64,000 bases of DNA from Rhabdophis nuchalis (Eukaryota > Chordata > Lepidosauria > Squamata > Natricidae), in the NCBI GenBank assembly GCA_039707465.1, contig CM077643.1, positions 329,223,419 to 329,287,418 of the forward strand, read 5' to 3'. A program made the position numbers and the translations under genes. This document shows, one piece after another, positions 1-11,230 of this stretch (positions within the stretch are counted from its first letter, which is position 1; the number at the start of each line of letters is the position of its first letter). The notes under the pieces are model-generated. The model was not told where the DNA came from. It searched no databases and saw nothing but the letters and a program-made list of their open reading frames with translations.

Positions 1-305
1 CTTGTTGATTTAGAAAAAGTCATAAGGTGAATGGGGTTTGCATTATAACATATTTTGCACAAATATGAAGTTGAAGATTCCTGAATATTGTAAGTATGGA
101 GATAGGAGCAAAGAATCAGGAGAATAAATAGAACTAGACAAGCCATACTCTGTTGGGTCATCATTTTAGAGATCTACCTAAACAGAGAAACTGAATAATC
201 CAAGGGTAGGCAAAAATGCAGTGGGAGTGAGAGCAATTTCTAACTTTCTGCCAGTTTCTCCTTTGAGTTCCTTTGAGGAAAGCTGACAGGGAACATTGGA
301 AAATT
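1..305. other. Unrecognised AT-rich DNA
   Basis: No gene or repeat is recognised here; no long open frame is present on either strand. Confidence 0.5.
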
Positions 306-308
306 TCC

Positions 309-341
309 TTCCTCCCTCCCTCCCTCCCTCCCTCCCTCCTT
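309..341. repeat. (CCTCC/CCTC)n simple repeat
   Basis: Pyrimidine-only tandem tract, about eight CCTC units, readable directly. Confidence 0.9.
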
Positions 342-1127
342 CACCAGCCCTGAAGCAATCAACACTTTTCCAAATTTCATTCCCTCAGGATGAATGTGTC
401 CCTACATTTGGTAAATTAACCTATCTGAGATAACTTTGTTGACAAGGTTATGCCCTATGATGCACCATTTTACCCATTTACAGGTTACAGACATGAGAGC
501 TTTAGCAGTATGGTAGATGGTAAGTGGTTTAACACTGAATACAGAATTACTAACAAAATTTATAATATCAATTAAAGTAATAAGATAAAACCATAAAAGC
601 CAAAAATAAATGAATGAAAATTGGCAACTGAGGGAGCCAATTGGTCAATTCCTGACTCAGGAAAATAGCTAGGTCTTAAAGGCTTTTAGAAAGGCCAAAG
701 TAAGACAAATGGGTGCTATTTATCTCCCCAAAAGATCAGACATTAATCTGTAAAATTATTATCGTTAAAAGGTTTGTAAGGGGAGTGTACTATTTCTTGC
801 CTATATATAAATAACAATAGCTGGTATGAAAATAATTAACAAGGCTGCACTTCCTTCAGAATTCATTTTAGCAGTTGCTATTGCCTCTTTTTCTAAGACA
901 AAAAAGGAGATAAAGGAGCCATAAACCAAATCTCTTAATCCATATTTTTTTCTTTTTGCAAGCATTGAAAACTTTTTCTCTCTGACCACCAGAGAGAGCC
1001 ACAATGTCGCACAGTCCTATATTCAATGCATTTACAAGGTTGGAATGGAGGTGCATTGCACATATTTAAAACATTAAGCTGTGCAGAGATCTGGATTCAA
1101 AAAGGAAAATGTGCTTAGAGAGCTGCC
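342..1127. other. Unrecognised AT-rich DNA
   Basis: Only short chance open frames under 70 codons are present, without compositional or motif support. The segment near 1084 (CAGAGATCTGGATTC) faintly resembles the left end of the hAT family that ends at 1226, but is too diverged to claim. Confidence 0.5.
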
Positions 1128-1226
1128 TTACGTGTGCGTGCAGTGTGAGTCAGGTGCACATGCAAACAAAACACACGCGTGCACGATCAGCGAACTGATA
1201 GTGAAGGTAAGTGCAACCCACCACTG
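1128..1226 (+). mobile_element. hAT-type MITE fragment, right end (CCCACCACTG family)
   Basis: The stretch aligns by eye with the right third of the complete element at 54204-54511: both share the words AGTCAGG, CACATGCA, ATCA-GAACTG and GTAA-TGCAACCCACCACTG. It ends in the family's terminal inverted repeat CCCACCACTG. The left end and target duplication are not clear. A second, palindromic MITE is inserted immediately beside its terminus. Confidence 0.65.
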
Positions 1227-1233
1227 TATAGTA

Positions 1234-1368
1234 CAGGGGTCTCCAACCTTTGCAACTTTAAGTTTGAAGGACTTCAGCTCCTAGAATTCTCCAGCCAGCT
1301 TTGCTGGCTGGAGAATTCTGGGAGCTGAAGTCCTTCAGACTTAAAGTTGCAATGGTTGGAGACCCCTG
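1234..1368. mobile_element. Near-perfect palindromic hAT-type MITE (135 bp)
   Basis: The element begins CAGGGGTCTCCAACC and ends with its reverse complement GGTTGGAGACCCCTG. The two arms pair along almost their whole length, leaving a short loop near CCAGCTTTGCTGG. It is flanked by a perfect 8-bp direct repeat, GTATAGTA, at 1226-1233 and 1369-1376. CAGGGG termini with an 8-bp duplication are the signature of hAT-superfamily transposons. It has no coding capacity, so it would have been moved by a transposase supplied from elsewhere. Confidence 0.9.
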
Positions 1369-1376
1369 GTATAGTA

Positions 1377-2194
1377 TGTATGTACTGCATGTATAAACAC
1401 AGTGGCAATATTTTGTTAGAAAAAATAAAGGAAAAACCTGAAAAAAGGCACAAATCTGAAAGAGATTCATAAGGGGACGAAAATGTTTAAAATGTTTAAT
1501 TTTATAACTTTGCTTTATAATGGAAAATGTAAGAACAAAATGAATAAAATAAATAATTAAATTAAATCTAAAGGACAGCTTTCTGAAAGGAAGGATTGTC
1601 CTTTACAATAAAACATGTATGGACACTGTATCTATAAAAGAAAAATGGACCAAAATTCCTGATCCACCATCTGTTCACTGCAGCTCTTTAAATAGCTTTA
1701 AAGAGCTCTTTAGGTATTTAAATTGTAGATATTTCTAAGTCAAACATACATTATTCATCATTCTTTCCTTTCATTATTCTTTCCTTAGAGAATTAGCTAA
1801 TACATTAGCAGCAAATTCAAAATTGAAGTTGGATGGCCAATAAGTTTAAATAAATAAATAAATAAATCCCTGGTCAAAGCAACAGAAAATATATCTTCAC
1901 ATATCCAGTATACAAGGAGATACAGACTTCATTTCCTTTGGAAAAGATGGTGATGCATGTGAATATGATTTTTGAGACAAATGGATGAAATATTCTTGGA
2001 AATTTTCTCAACATCAATAGCCCTCTACCAAGGTTAAAACTAAAATTATTATATGGTTCTGTCATGCCTGAATATTCATCGCATATTCACTGAATATAAA
2101 GAATTACATTGCTTTTTTAGTTCTGCAATTCAGCAGAACTGTTCACCAGGAAAAACAATCCCTGGCAAGTAGGATAGTGTCTATTTCATGAAAT
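1377..2194. other. Unrecognised DNA with an (AAAT)n tract
   Basis: No gene or full repeat is recognised. A (TAAA)n run lies at about 1849-1867, of the type often left behind LINE or SINE tails. Confidence 0.5.
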
Positions 2195-2841
2195 TTCAGG
2201 AACGAGCAGCCATGGAAAGGGCCCGCAACTTGGGCGTCCTCCTGGATTCATGGCTATCCCTGGATGACCAGGTGACGGCCCTGACCAGGGGGGCTTTTTA
2301 CCAAGTACATCTGGTACGCCAGTTGCGCCCCTTTCTTGACCGGGACACCCTCCGCACTGTCACTCAAGCGTTTGTCACGTCCCGCCTAGACTATTGTAAC
2401 GCTCTCTACGTGGGGCTCCCCTTGAGGTGCATCCGGAGGCTCCAGTTAGTGCAGAATGCGGCCACGTGGGGGATTCTGGGAGCATCCCAAAGCTCCCATG
2501 TAACACCTCTCCTGCGCAAGCTGCACTGACTGCCGGTGGCCTTCCGGGTGCACTTCAAGGTGCTTGTTACCATCTTTAAATCGCTCCATGGCACGGGGCC
2601 TAGTTATTTGCAGGACCGTCTCCTGCCGCACACCTCCCAGCGACCGATCCGCTCCCATAGGGAGGGCCTCCTCAGGGTGCCAACCACCAGTCAATGCCGG
2701 CTAGCGGTGCCCAGGGGAAGGGCCTTCTTGTGGCAGGGCCATCCCTCTGGAACGACCTACCCCCCGAGCTTCGTACTATCACAGACCTTCCCCTCTTTCG
2801 CCGCTCACTTAAGATGTATCTTTTCCAGCAAGTCAGTCTAG
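2188..2841 (+). pseudogene. Broken ORF2 C-terminal fragment of L2-group LINE
   Basis: Two in-frame open segments (2188-2529 and 2536-2841) are separated by a nonsense TGA at 2527-2529. The first few codons, before about 2195, are flanking DNA, so the apparent ATG is not a real start. After about 2730 the reading departs from the family protein, where its sister copy reads PTLWNDLPP, which implies a frameshift. No catalytic residues are included, because the copy begins downstream of the YADD box. Confidence 0.8.
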
Positions 2842-3092
2842 CTTAGAGCTAGAGCTCAGACACAACACAATCTTAGCCAATAAGTAAATGGATTTTAGAA
2901 TTTTAATGGGAATATTTTAGCACAGGTTCTAAGTTTAATTGCATTTTAGATATTACTATTGTATTTATTGTTTGTTTGTTTATTTATTGTTTATTGTATT
3001 GATTTTTAATTCCCTGTGCACTGCCCTGAGTCCATCTTGATGGAGAAGGAGCGGTATATAAATCAAATAAAACAAAAACTAAACTAAACTAT
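2195..3092 (+). mobile_element. L2-group (CR1 superfamily) LINE, 3' portion
   Basis: A 5'-truncated LINE covering the C-terminal part of ORF2 and the 3' UTR. The frame from 2188 reads ARNLGVLLDSWLSLDDQV, then LDYCNALYVGLPLRCIRRLQLVQN, typical of the region after the reverse-transcriptase catalytic core in L2-group LINEs. The same protein is encoded by the minus-strand copy at 18956-20135. The Trp codon of the usual LHWLPV motif is TGA here (2527-2529), and the frame shifts near 2730, so the copy is dead. The 3' end (CACTGCCCTGAGTCC ... GGAGCGGTATATAAAT) and a short ACTAA-rich tail are also typical. Confidence 0.88.
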
Positions 3093-3282
3093 CTTGGCTT
3101 GAGAAGATGCTCTTTTATTCTAATGGTCTGATTTTGCATACGGGATTTATTTATTTAGATCCCATCTTTATTATTTTTAGAAATAACTGAAGGCAGCAAT
3201 CATACCTAACACTCCTTTCCCCTCCAATTCTTCCCATAAAACAACTATGTCATTTATTTTAATGAATATTAAAACCGCTTGC

Positions 3283-3450
3283 CTTCAGAAATTGTGGGTG
3301 GAGGTTTTTAAGAAGAGAAAATCTCACTGGAGGTTTTTAAGAAGAGCCTGGACAGCCACTTGTCTGAAATGGTATAGAATCTCCTACTTGAGCAGGGGGC
3401 TGGACTAGAAGACCTCCAAGGTCCCTTTCAGCTCTATTCTAGTCTAATAA
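3283..3450 (+). mobile_element. CR1 LINE 3' end
   Basis: Contains the terminal CR1 coding and 3' UTR words: GAGGTTTTTAAGAAGAG, CACTTGTCTGAAATGGTAT, GAGCAGGGGGCTGGACTAGAA, GACCTCCAAGGTCCC. The GGAGGTTTTTAAGAAGAG segment is duplicated in tandem at 3300-3346. Only the last few dozen ORF2 codons remain. Confidence 0.85.
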
Positions 3451-4097
3451 AAAGCAAAAAGTGGGATGCTACAAATGTTTCAGTTTCTAGACATCACTCT
3501 TCCAAAGATTAATGGGAAGAAGTAATAAGTTATCATCGATCTTGCAGACATCCTAGAATCCAAATGTTACCCATATCAATCTCCATCCTTCAGTGAAATA
3601 TAGAACTTAATTGATTTACTTCCAAAGGCCAAAAACAATGCTCAAGAGAAAGCAGGTTAAAATGCAAGTTAAGAAAGAGATTAATAATATTGGTACATTT
3701 GGTGTGTGTGTGTATGTGTGTGTTGGTTTAATGAACTAAGACAAGGTCTATTGATTCAACGTTCTGTATATGGGATGTTATTAGATCCTGCTCTAATGAG
3801 AACGTTGAGAGTAAAGGCTCAGCTTCAGGAAGTATAGCATCCTTTCCTTCAATGTATATTTTCAAACTAAAGGATAAAGGAATGCATATTTTTTTAATAA
3901 ATACAATTATTATAGTTATATTTAGCATGTCTTTTCACCTTCTTATTTTAAAGACCTTTAAAGGTAGTATCAGCTTTTCAAGAATTAATTTTGTATTTAA
4001 AAAACTAGAATTAAATATTTATTCATCTCTAGAATTAATTAATGTATTGCACATCATAGCTACTGTTAACACAATATCTATGGAAATTCTCAATCAT
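3451..4097. other. Unrecognised DNA with a GT tract
   Basis: A (GT)n run with an interruption lies at about 3701-3723. Otherwise AT-rich with nothing recognised. Confidence 0.5.
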
Positions 4098-4251
4098 GTC
4101 CCAAACGTTCTTTTGCAAAAGGTAACTGGATTTTCTTGGGGCTTTTTTTTTTCTTGGAAACATTTCATTTCTCACCCAAGAGACTTCTGCAGTTTTCAAG
4201 AGAAAAAAACCAAAAAAGTCCAGTTGCCTTTTGGAAAAGCTCCTTTGGGAT
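4098..4251. mobile_element. Foldback element, copy 1 (CCCAAA ... TTTGGGA family)
   Basis: Inverted-repeat element whose left arm runs TGTCCCAAA ... AGGTAACTGGATTTTCTTGG and whose right arm runs AAAAAGTCCAGTTGCC ... CTCCTTTGGGA. Related copies lie at 54667-54853 and, as one arm, at 42297-42345. No protein capacity. Superfamily not identified. Confidence 0.6.
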
Positions 4252-4539
4252 ACTCTTAGCACAATCTTAAAGATTAAGAATAGTCCTTTGTAGAAATCTA
4301 TTAAGTAAAAATATTCCAAGGAAGCTAATATTTATCATCATATTTTTTTATTTGAACTTTTCTTTGAGGATTCTTTGCACATTTAGCATGACACTTATAA
4401 TTGTTCATTATTATTGCTACTTGTATTACTTTCTATGACAAGTAAGCTCTGATCAAGAGAAATAACTTACAGTGAATTTGGTATGGTGTTTGAAACTTAG
4501 ATCGAGTGGAATTAGTGTTAGGGAAAGGAGGAGAACCAG

Positions 4540-5240
4540 AACAACTCTGTACCTCCCAACCCCAATTCCTGGGTTTGGTCTAGAAAGACACCCTGATGGA
4601 TGGTTTTGAAACTTGTTAAGAGATCAAGAAGAGCCAGGATGGATGCATCACTCCAATCCCTCTCCCACCAAGAATGAGCTGTATAGGCAAATAATGGTGT
4701 CTCAGTCCCATGTTCAGTTCTGAAAATTGTCGGAAAATGATCCAGATAATCTTTGAATTCCCTAAATACCTCTTTCTCAACAATCTTCTCTAAAAAAAAG
4801 AAGATTGGTGATGGGGTCAGTTATTCAAACCAGCAATGGCTTCCTGAAGAGAGAATAAACCATTGCCTCTTTAAACAGCAGCAGGATCACTCCTTTTATC
4901 AAGGATGAATTCACTACTGCCGGGATCCAATAGCCTGTTACCTCTCAGGAAGCCTTAAGTAGACAGGAGGGAGATAGGTTCAATGTACAGGTGGCCATGC
5001 TAAAAGTTCCAAGAACTCTATACAGTTCATAAGGATTAAATCATCCCAGATAACCACACAAAAACTCAGTAACCTCCACAGGTTCTGTCTCAAGATCAAA
5101 GATCAGATTGGAGCAAATCTGAGTCAATTCGTCTGACAAATACTTAGAATTCTTCTCATACCAATCCTGGAGAACCTCCTTTAGAAAGAATGGTCACTGA
5201 TAAATGTTAAAGGTACCCCAGGTGACTACCTAGGGACACA
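4540..5240 (-). mobile_element. Degenerate L2-group LINE, reverse-transcriptase region
   Basis: The reverse complement, read with stops and frameshifts, gives a stretch resembling FRTEHGTETPLF ... WWERDWSDASILALLDLLTSF, matching the L2-group reverse-transcriptase segment usually of the form F.GHGTETAL ... DASILALLDLSAAFD. It is badly decayed and has no continuous open frame. The boundaries are estimates. Confidence 0.65.
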
Positions 5241-7262
5241 ATAAGAACAGAAAGATTGACATTTTTCTACTTTTACCACCATGAGGTAAATCTTAAAAGG
5301 GGGCTCTAATTCATTCCAATCAGATTCACTCCTTGCTTTCCTTCATCACATTGCTTTCCCTCACACCAACATGATGTTGGGTACTGAAACAACGAAAAGT
5401 CTCTGCTGGCTCTTTGGAGTGACATATGGAAAAGCTGCACACTACAATTGGAGTCACTGCTTAAGATATTGTATTGTGGGAATGCATAGAATAGTCAAAG
5501 GAAAGACAATAGGGAGTGACATTTTGAAAGTGCCAAGCAATTAACAGGCAATTAGAAATTTATATTCTTTTTCCTCTTTAACCTGACATCTATTTCACAA
5601 TAGCAGAAATGTCAGGTGCATGAGGTCACTGACTACACGAGCGTCACCGATTTGATTGGATGTCTGATGTCATGGAGTCACAGACAATAGATGATCATAA
5701 AATGTTGACCCAAATAACTGTGATGAGAGCAGTCTGATTATTTTAACACTCAGCATGAAGTCCTTTATTGCTTTAAGCAAGTCTGAAAAGAGTGTAATTA
5801 TAGCTTACTGGTGAATCTTGAATTATATGTAACCGATCACCACAAAAATATAAAATTACTAGACTAGAATAACACCCTGGAACAATTAATCAGAAAGATC
5901 TAAGAGCACAGAAGCTGAAACTGATGAAAACTGAGTTATTTAATTGGCTAGAGACTCCTATAGTAATATTTTCAGATATTTTTTTTAAAAAAATACTCAG
6001 CTCTGGAGAGACCTCACTGTGTGCTTCAACTCCCATTCCAGATTTTACAACTGGGGATTGTAAAAATTTGTGTTTGCTATTATGAAATCCACATAAATCT
6101 TTTTACCCAAGCAACAGAACGTTAAAGATAAGCAGACAACTTAGATATTATAATAAATATCTTTATTCTAATAGAATATTAATATTCTATTAATATAAAG
6201 CATGTTACTGAGAGCAATCTTGAGCAAGGTAATTTCAAGACAAAGATAGAATCAAATGCTAAAAGAGATTCTAGAATATAAAAGCCCTAGATGAAATAAA
6301 GATATGAATTTTAGAAGCTATAGCATGAATTAATAACAAAACTAAATATAACGTAAGATATAGTTGGAGGTGTACAATGAGGAATAACAAATAAGAGCAC
6401 ATATAATCTTGATAAAATTTATTGTAATACTGCAAGCATCTCATTGTTCAACTGGGAGAAAGATATTAAATGTCTAAAGATAACTTTTTAAATATTTTTG
6501 CATCCAAATATCTGGTGAATGTCAATGAATAATTGAATTATGATTATGTGGAGACATATAAATTGAATATATTATATATTATATAATATATTATATATTA
6601 TATGCCACAAATGCTGTTATAATTGATAAAAGAAGAATTAGGAAAAGAAAGTAAATTCATATTACTTCCACACAACCTCTGCAAAGAACTGATGTAAGCT
6701 TGATCAAGAAAACAGACCTGCTAAATTTATGCAAACGAAATCAGGAAAAGAAGTTGAGAAGCTTATTAGAGCACATCCCCCAGAGGAGATAAGATTTGCA
6801 AAATCTGGAATTGTTCTTTCTGCTTCCCTCATTCATCATAAATTTTCCTTATTATTTTGTTACTTCTACATAGCTTTTCTATCCAACAAGAGGATGAAGA
6901 TGGTTAACAGAATTACAATACAATTTAAATAAAACAGATACATAATTTACTGATAGGGAGATTAATTTTTCTGCAAATAATTATTCCTGAATGGGAAGCC
7001 ATCTTAAGTTTCCCAATAACAGAACAAGCTGCTGAAAATAAAAGAACACAAAATGTAAAAAGCTTTAGAATTAATACAGAAAAGCACAAATTCTTTCAAA
7101 GATTAGTCTGAAGATTAGTTTGAACAGGCTCAAGAGGCACTGTTACCTGATAAATTTAACTTCTTTTTAACAGCTAACTAGAGATTTTTTATCTTCCACT
7201 TTCTTTCCCTACAATATGTCTTCTGCTTATCTCATATCCATCCAGTTTTGTCCCCTCTTTTT
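5241..7262. other. Unrecognised AT-rich DNA
   Basis: A 2-kb stretch with no recognised gene or repeat apart from an AT-only palindromic run of TATATTA units at about 6566-6604. Likely intergenic or intronic. Confidence 0.5.
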
Positions 7263-7264
7263 TC

Positions 7265-7287
7265 TCTCCTTCCTTCCTTCCTTCCCA
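7265..7287. repeat. (CTTC)n simple repeat
   Basis: Short TTCC tandem run readable directly. A (GT)n run follows at 7321-7340. Confidence 0.85.
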
Positions 7288-7450
7288 TTTCAGCTATTCT
7301 TTCTCTTATCCATTCTCTACTCTGTGTGTGTGTGTGTGTTGCATTTGGTTTCCTGCCTGGAAGGCTTCTAGGGTGGAACTGAAAGGTAAAATGGATAGTA
7401 GTATGCTCCTTCCCATATCCCATGTTTGGGCATACCAGGTGCTTTGACAT

Positions 7451-7453
<3 letters not shown>

Positions 7454-7503
<50 letters not shown>
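7454..7503. repeat. (GT)n microsatellite, about 25 units
   Basis: Nearly uninterrupted GT dinucleotides for about 50 bp. A complementary (CA)n run follows at 7546-7561, so the two tracts could pair as a hairpin. Confidence 0.95.
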
Positions 7504-7505
<2 letters not shown>

Positions 7506-7624
7506 CACATGGAGTATCCTAAAAGAAAATAATTATAACTTTTATACACACACACACACACAAAATCCAGCAAATAACTAAGTTATACATCTACTCGCAA
7601 CAGACATTTATAAAACATGTGAAT

Positions 7625-7745
7625 ACTTAATAGCAATCGACTGATATACTGCTTCTAAGCAGTTTACAGAGTCAGCATATTACCCCAACAATCTGGGTCC
7701 CTTTTTTTACCAACCTTGGAAGGATGGAAGCTACAATTTGAGTAG
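7625..7745 (-). mobile_element. Squamate tRNA-derived SINE tail, fragment
   Basis: Contains AGCAGTTTACAGAGTCAGCA, then CCCAACAATCTGGGTCC and CCTTGGAAGGATGGAAG. This is the reverse complement of the tail shared by the SINEs at 36770-37000 and 37890-38275. The tRNA-like head is missing. Confidence 0.7.
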
Positions 7746-8889
7746 TACACTACTACTACACCTGATAGCTTTTCCCATTCTCTTATATAACATAAAATTA
7801 ATGTTCCATTGTGAAATCTTTAAAGTGATCTCTCTCTCTCAATATTTTAGATAACAAATATGGTCACAATTCATCATGCTTTTCCACATGTCTAAACTGT
7901 GTATCTATGATATATATTAATTACCTCCTCTGGAGCTAAAGTATTTCCTATGGAATATTTAAATACTCCCATGGCAGGAATAACTAACTGTTTGGAAAGG
8001 ATCATCTGTTACCGAAAAACAGTACCATTAAAATATTCTTCCTTGGGGCTGCTGACTAATTTGAAATTAGGGGATGGGAGCAGCAGATAAATTCATCATT
8101 TACACATTTGTGTAATCTATGTTGACATATAAAGTTTGGTCATGCATAATATAGTTTCAAAATATATACCAGATAATATATAGCACATTCTGGTTTCCCT
8201 GTTTCATACATACTATTGTGAAAATTAAACTGTATATATATGCCAGAAAGCTCCAGGAATAGCATGTTATACTGAAGGATTGACTTTTCCATTTATAGAA
8301 TATTGCTAGATACTTCTATTTAAAGTAATGGTTGCTTATGAGGTAGCTAATTGATATGCACAATCGTCAATAGTGTAGGCAGGTGACTATGTGTATATGT
8401 AATGTCACACACACACACACATAATACACACACCGACACACACACACAAATAAAAAGTATTACCTATGAAGCAACACAAAGTTGTTGTTTTTTGCTTACA
8501 CAATAGATTCACCCCAAGGAGAAAACGAGTGCATCTGCTATTTATTTTTGACTGTAGTTTAAGTAGTACCAGAGGTGGTGCTCATTTCCAATTAAAATTT
8601 TCTCCCAATGGTTTCTACTGGTCCAATTTTGTCTGCATGGTTGGGCATGCTATGGATCATGTCAGACAAGGAAAGTCAGGTAGCAAGGACTAGTCTTATC
8701 TGCCATAGCCTCTGCCTTGTGGAACAGGAGAAGTTCAGAGTTCAGGATGACCTGAGCCCAAACCCATTGGCCTTTCACAAGGCTTTCTGCCAAGGATGGG
8801 AAGGGCCCAGTTTCCTGGCTGTATTGACATCTATGACAACGTTTGTTTCTTGGCTGTCATATATATTTAATTCTGTACTATGCTGTAAC
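7746..8889. other. Unrecognised DNA with a CA microsatellite
   Basis: (CA)n with interruptions at about 8406-8450. The part from 8600 to 8890 may be a very old LINE remnant, but I cannot support it beyond its proximity to the next feature. Confidence 0.45.
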
Positions 8890-8992
8890 TATTTTTAGTT
8901 GTTTTATGATTGTTCACTGCCATGGGTCACTTATTTGAGATTGGTCACTTTAGAAATTGAATGCATTATATAAATGAATGAATGAAAATCAA
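8890..8992 (+). mobile_element. Possible L2-like LINE 3' end, decayed
   Basis: The pattern TTGTTCACTGCCATGGGTCAC ... GAGATTGG ... AATGCATTATATAAATGAAT resembles the common 3' end 'CCCTGAGTC...GGGCGGTATATAAAT' with an (AATG)n tail. The match is weak. Confidence 0.4.
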
Positions 8993-10109
8993 GTCTCTGA
9001 ACAATGCAGATTTTTGTTTATTGTTTTGGCATATTAAAGATGACCCTTTCTTTCTCCATCTACTTCACCAAGAAATTAGACCAGTGCAATAGAGAATATA
9101 AATTGTATAGTAAATATGTACCATGGTATTTTAATGAAATTAACAATGAAATGAAATTATCAGTAAAATGTATTTATAATGCCAGCATACAGAACCAGTT
9201 TTCTGAAAGTGACAATATCATAAAGGCAAGTCAGATTTGAAAAAAACCTTAATATTATATTGAACATAGTTCAAAGTATTTGTTTTTCAAATATGTTTTA
9301 TTAAGTTAGCTAAAACACTTGCTGAGTTTGGCAGATTTTGTCCATCTCCACTACATCAGATTGTTGACTATGTGCCATTAAATTTATGGCAATTTTTAGC
9401 AAATACATAGATAGATGTATTTGCTAAAAATTGGATTTGTATCAGATATACTGAATATAAGTCTAGCTAACTTTAGAAGTATCTCTATACATAATGCATC
9501 CATTCAAGTACCCTGCAATTTAAAGAATAATGAGCTTCTTAAAGGATGTCCTTTCTTTAGTAATAGGGTTTTCGGGGAAATTGTTTCTATTTTGATTGTC
9601 ACATAATTTTGGCATTCGTATATTCTACTTCCATGAACCTTCTTTTTGATATTGAACCTCCTATATGCTGAATCTGTATTTCTACACTAAGCAATAGCAC
9701 CACAGCCTCCTCTATCAGCTTGAATCCATATAATATGCTCCATGAGGTCCATCACAAAGCAAAAGCTCCATGCCTGCAAAAGTAATCCCATTGCTTTTAC
9801 AGGCTTCCTGCAATCTTGCTGAAAGCTGCCAAATATTCTAATTCTGCAATGCATAGAAATAGCCCCTTTCCTCCAACTTACTTCTCTGCACAGTGCTTGT
9901 CTACATATCTCCATTCTTTTTCATCCTGTCTGGAGATGTTTGTTCCCTTCCACGTCATTCCTCTTTCCCACACTCCTGTATCCCAGCCTGAAGCAGTAGA
10001 AACAGTGCAGAGGATCCACAGACTACGTTGCATGTGAGACAAGGATCCATACTATGGGGTGGAAACAAGAGAATGGCCTAGGGAAGATCCCACATGACTC
10101 TGCCTATTC
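8993..10109. other. Unrecognised AT-rich DNA
   Basis: Open frames up to 78 codons are present but show no recognisable motif. No repeat is recognised. Confidence 0.45.
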
Positions 10110-10372
10110 CAGTTTTCAGCCTACTGGATGGAAACTAGTCAAGGAGAGAAGCAACCTAGAACTAAGGAGAAATTTATTGATAGTTAGAACAATTAATCAG
10201 TGGAACAACTTGCCTCCAGAGGTTGTGGATGTTGCAACACTGGAAGTTTTTAAGAAGAGATTGGACAACCATTTGTCTGAAATGGTATGGGGTTTTCTGC
10301 TTGAGCAGGGGACTGGACTAGAAGACCTCCAAGTCCCTTCCAACTCTTACTCTGTTATTCATATCAAACACA
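10110..10372 (+). mobile_element. CR1 LINE 3' end with open ORF2 tail
   Basis: The frame reads GWKLVKERSNLELRRN, then TINQWNNLPPEVVD and FKKRLDNHLSEMVWG, the classic CR1 ORF2 C-terminus, followed by the 3' UTR words GAGCAGGGGACTGGACTAGAA and GACCTCCAAGTCCC. The terminal codons are unbroken, which suggests a moderately young insertion. 5' truncated. Confidence 0.9.
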
Positions 10373-10458
10373 AAAACTCTTTATAATTGACTCTTGTTTA
10401 CATTCTTCCTAATTTATTTTATTACATTTACATGTTATCCTTCCTAAAAGGAGTGGCA

Positions 10459-10515
10459 TATTTTCCTCTAATTTTATTCTCATATGTATTGTGAGAATAA
10501 AATTAGAGGAAAATA
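10459..10515. repeat. Perfect 24-bp inverted repeat with 9-nt loop
   Basis: Arms at 10459-10482 and 10492-10515 are exact reverse complements (core TCCTCTAATTTTATTCTCA). It stands alone in otherwise featureless AT-rich DNA. It could form a hairpin or cruciform, or be a young foldback. No flanking duplication is seen. Confidence 0.85.
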
Positions 10516-10962
10516 TAATAATCTGCCTTACTCATTTGATGTGGGTTAAATTAGAGAAGCTATGGGAAGTTTAACATAACTTTTTCTGTTGAAAAAAAAT
10601 CTTAAATTTGCCATTTATTTCTACACAAAGGTGATAAAGTAGGCTTGAAACTCTTGAGCTATAAATGCTATAATGACAAATCAATGGCTTTGATTTTAAA
10701 TACATTTTCTATTAACTTGGTGAATTAAGGTGAGATTACTTCATCAAAAGTTTATTTTTTGTGTTCGATGTTTTAAAATGGATGGGTATAAATCTTTTTA
10801 CATTGGAGATGTATTTCTGAGAACTGGCACAACTGATTAAGGTTTGCTGTATGGTTCTCCTATTTGGGTATAATATTGTTATTGTCTAAATACAATTAAT
10901 GTAATTTAAAGAAGGTGAAACTAAATTATATATTGAGACTTGGAATTTTTTCAGTCACAGTC
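10516..10962. other. Unrecognised AT-rich DNA
   Basis: No gene or repeat is recognised between the hairpin and the ORF1-only retrotransposon. Confidence 0.5.
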
Positions 10963-11230
10963 TTAAATTTAGTTTTTCCTTTTTTTATCTATAGAAAAAG
11001 TTTTATTGAGTTTTACAAATTTTTTAACAAAAAGGGGTAGGGTAAGGTGAATTAAAAAGATATTTTGAGAACTTTCACGTCGGGAACGTTGGCTCCTCCC
11101 GGGCTTCTTATCAAGACATTGGTAATACATTTTTCAATAATACAACAAGGTGAAAATAAATGCATACATATAAATTCTGAATTCTATGCTGGCAGTCGTT
11201 TACAAACATCCAGACAAAAATTATGCTATA

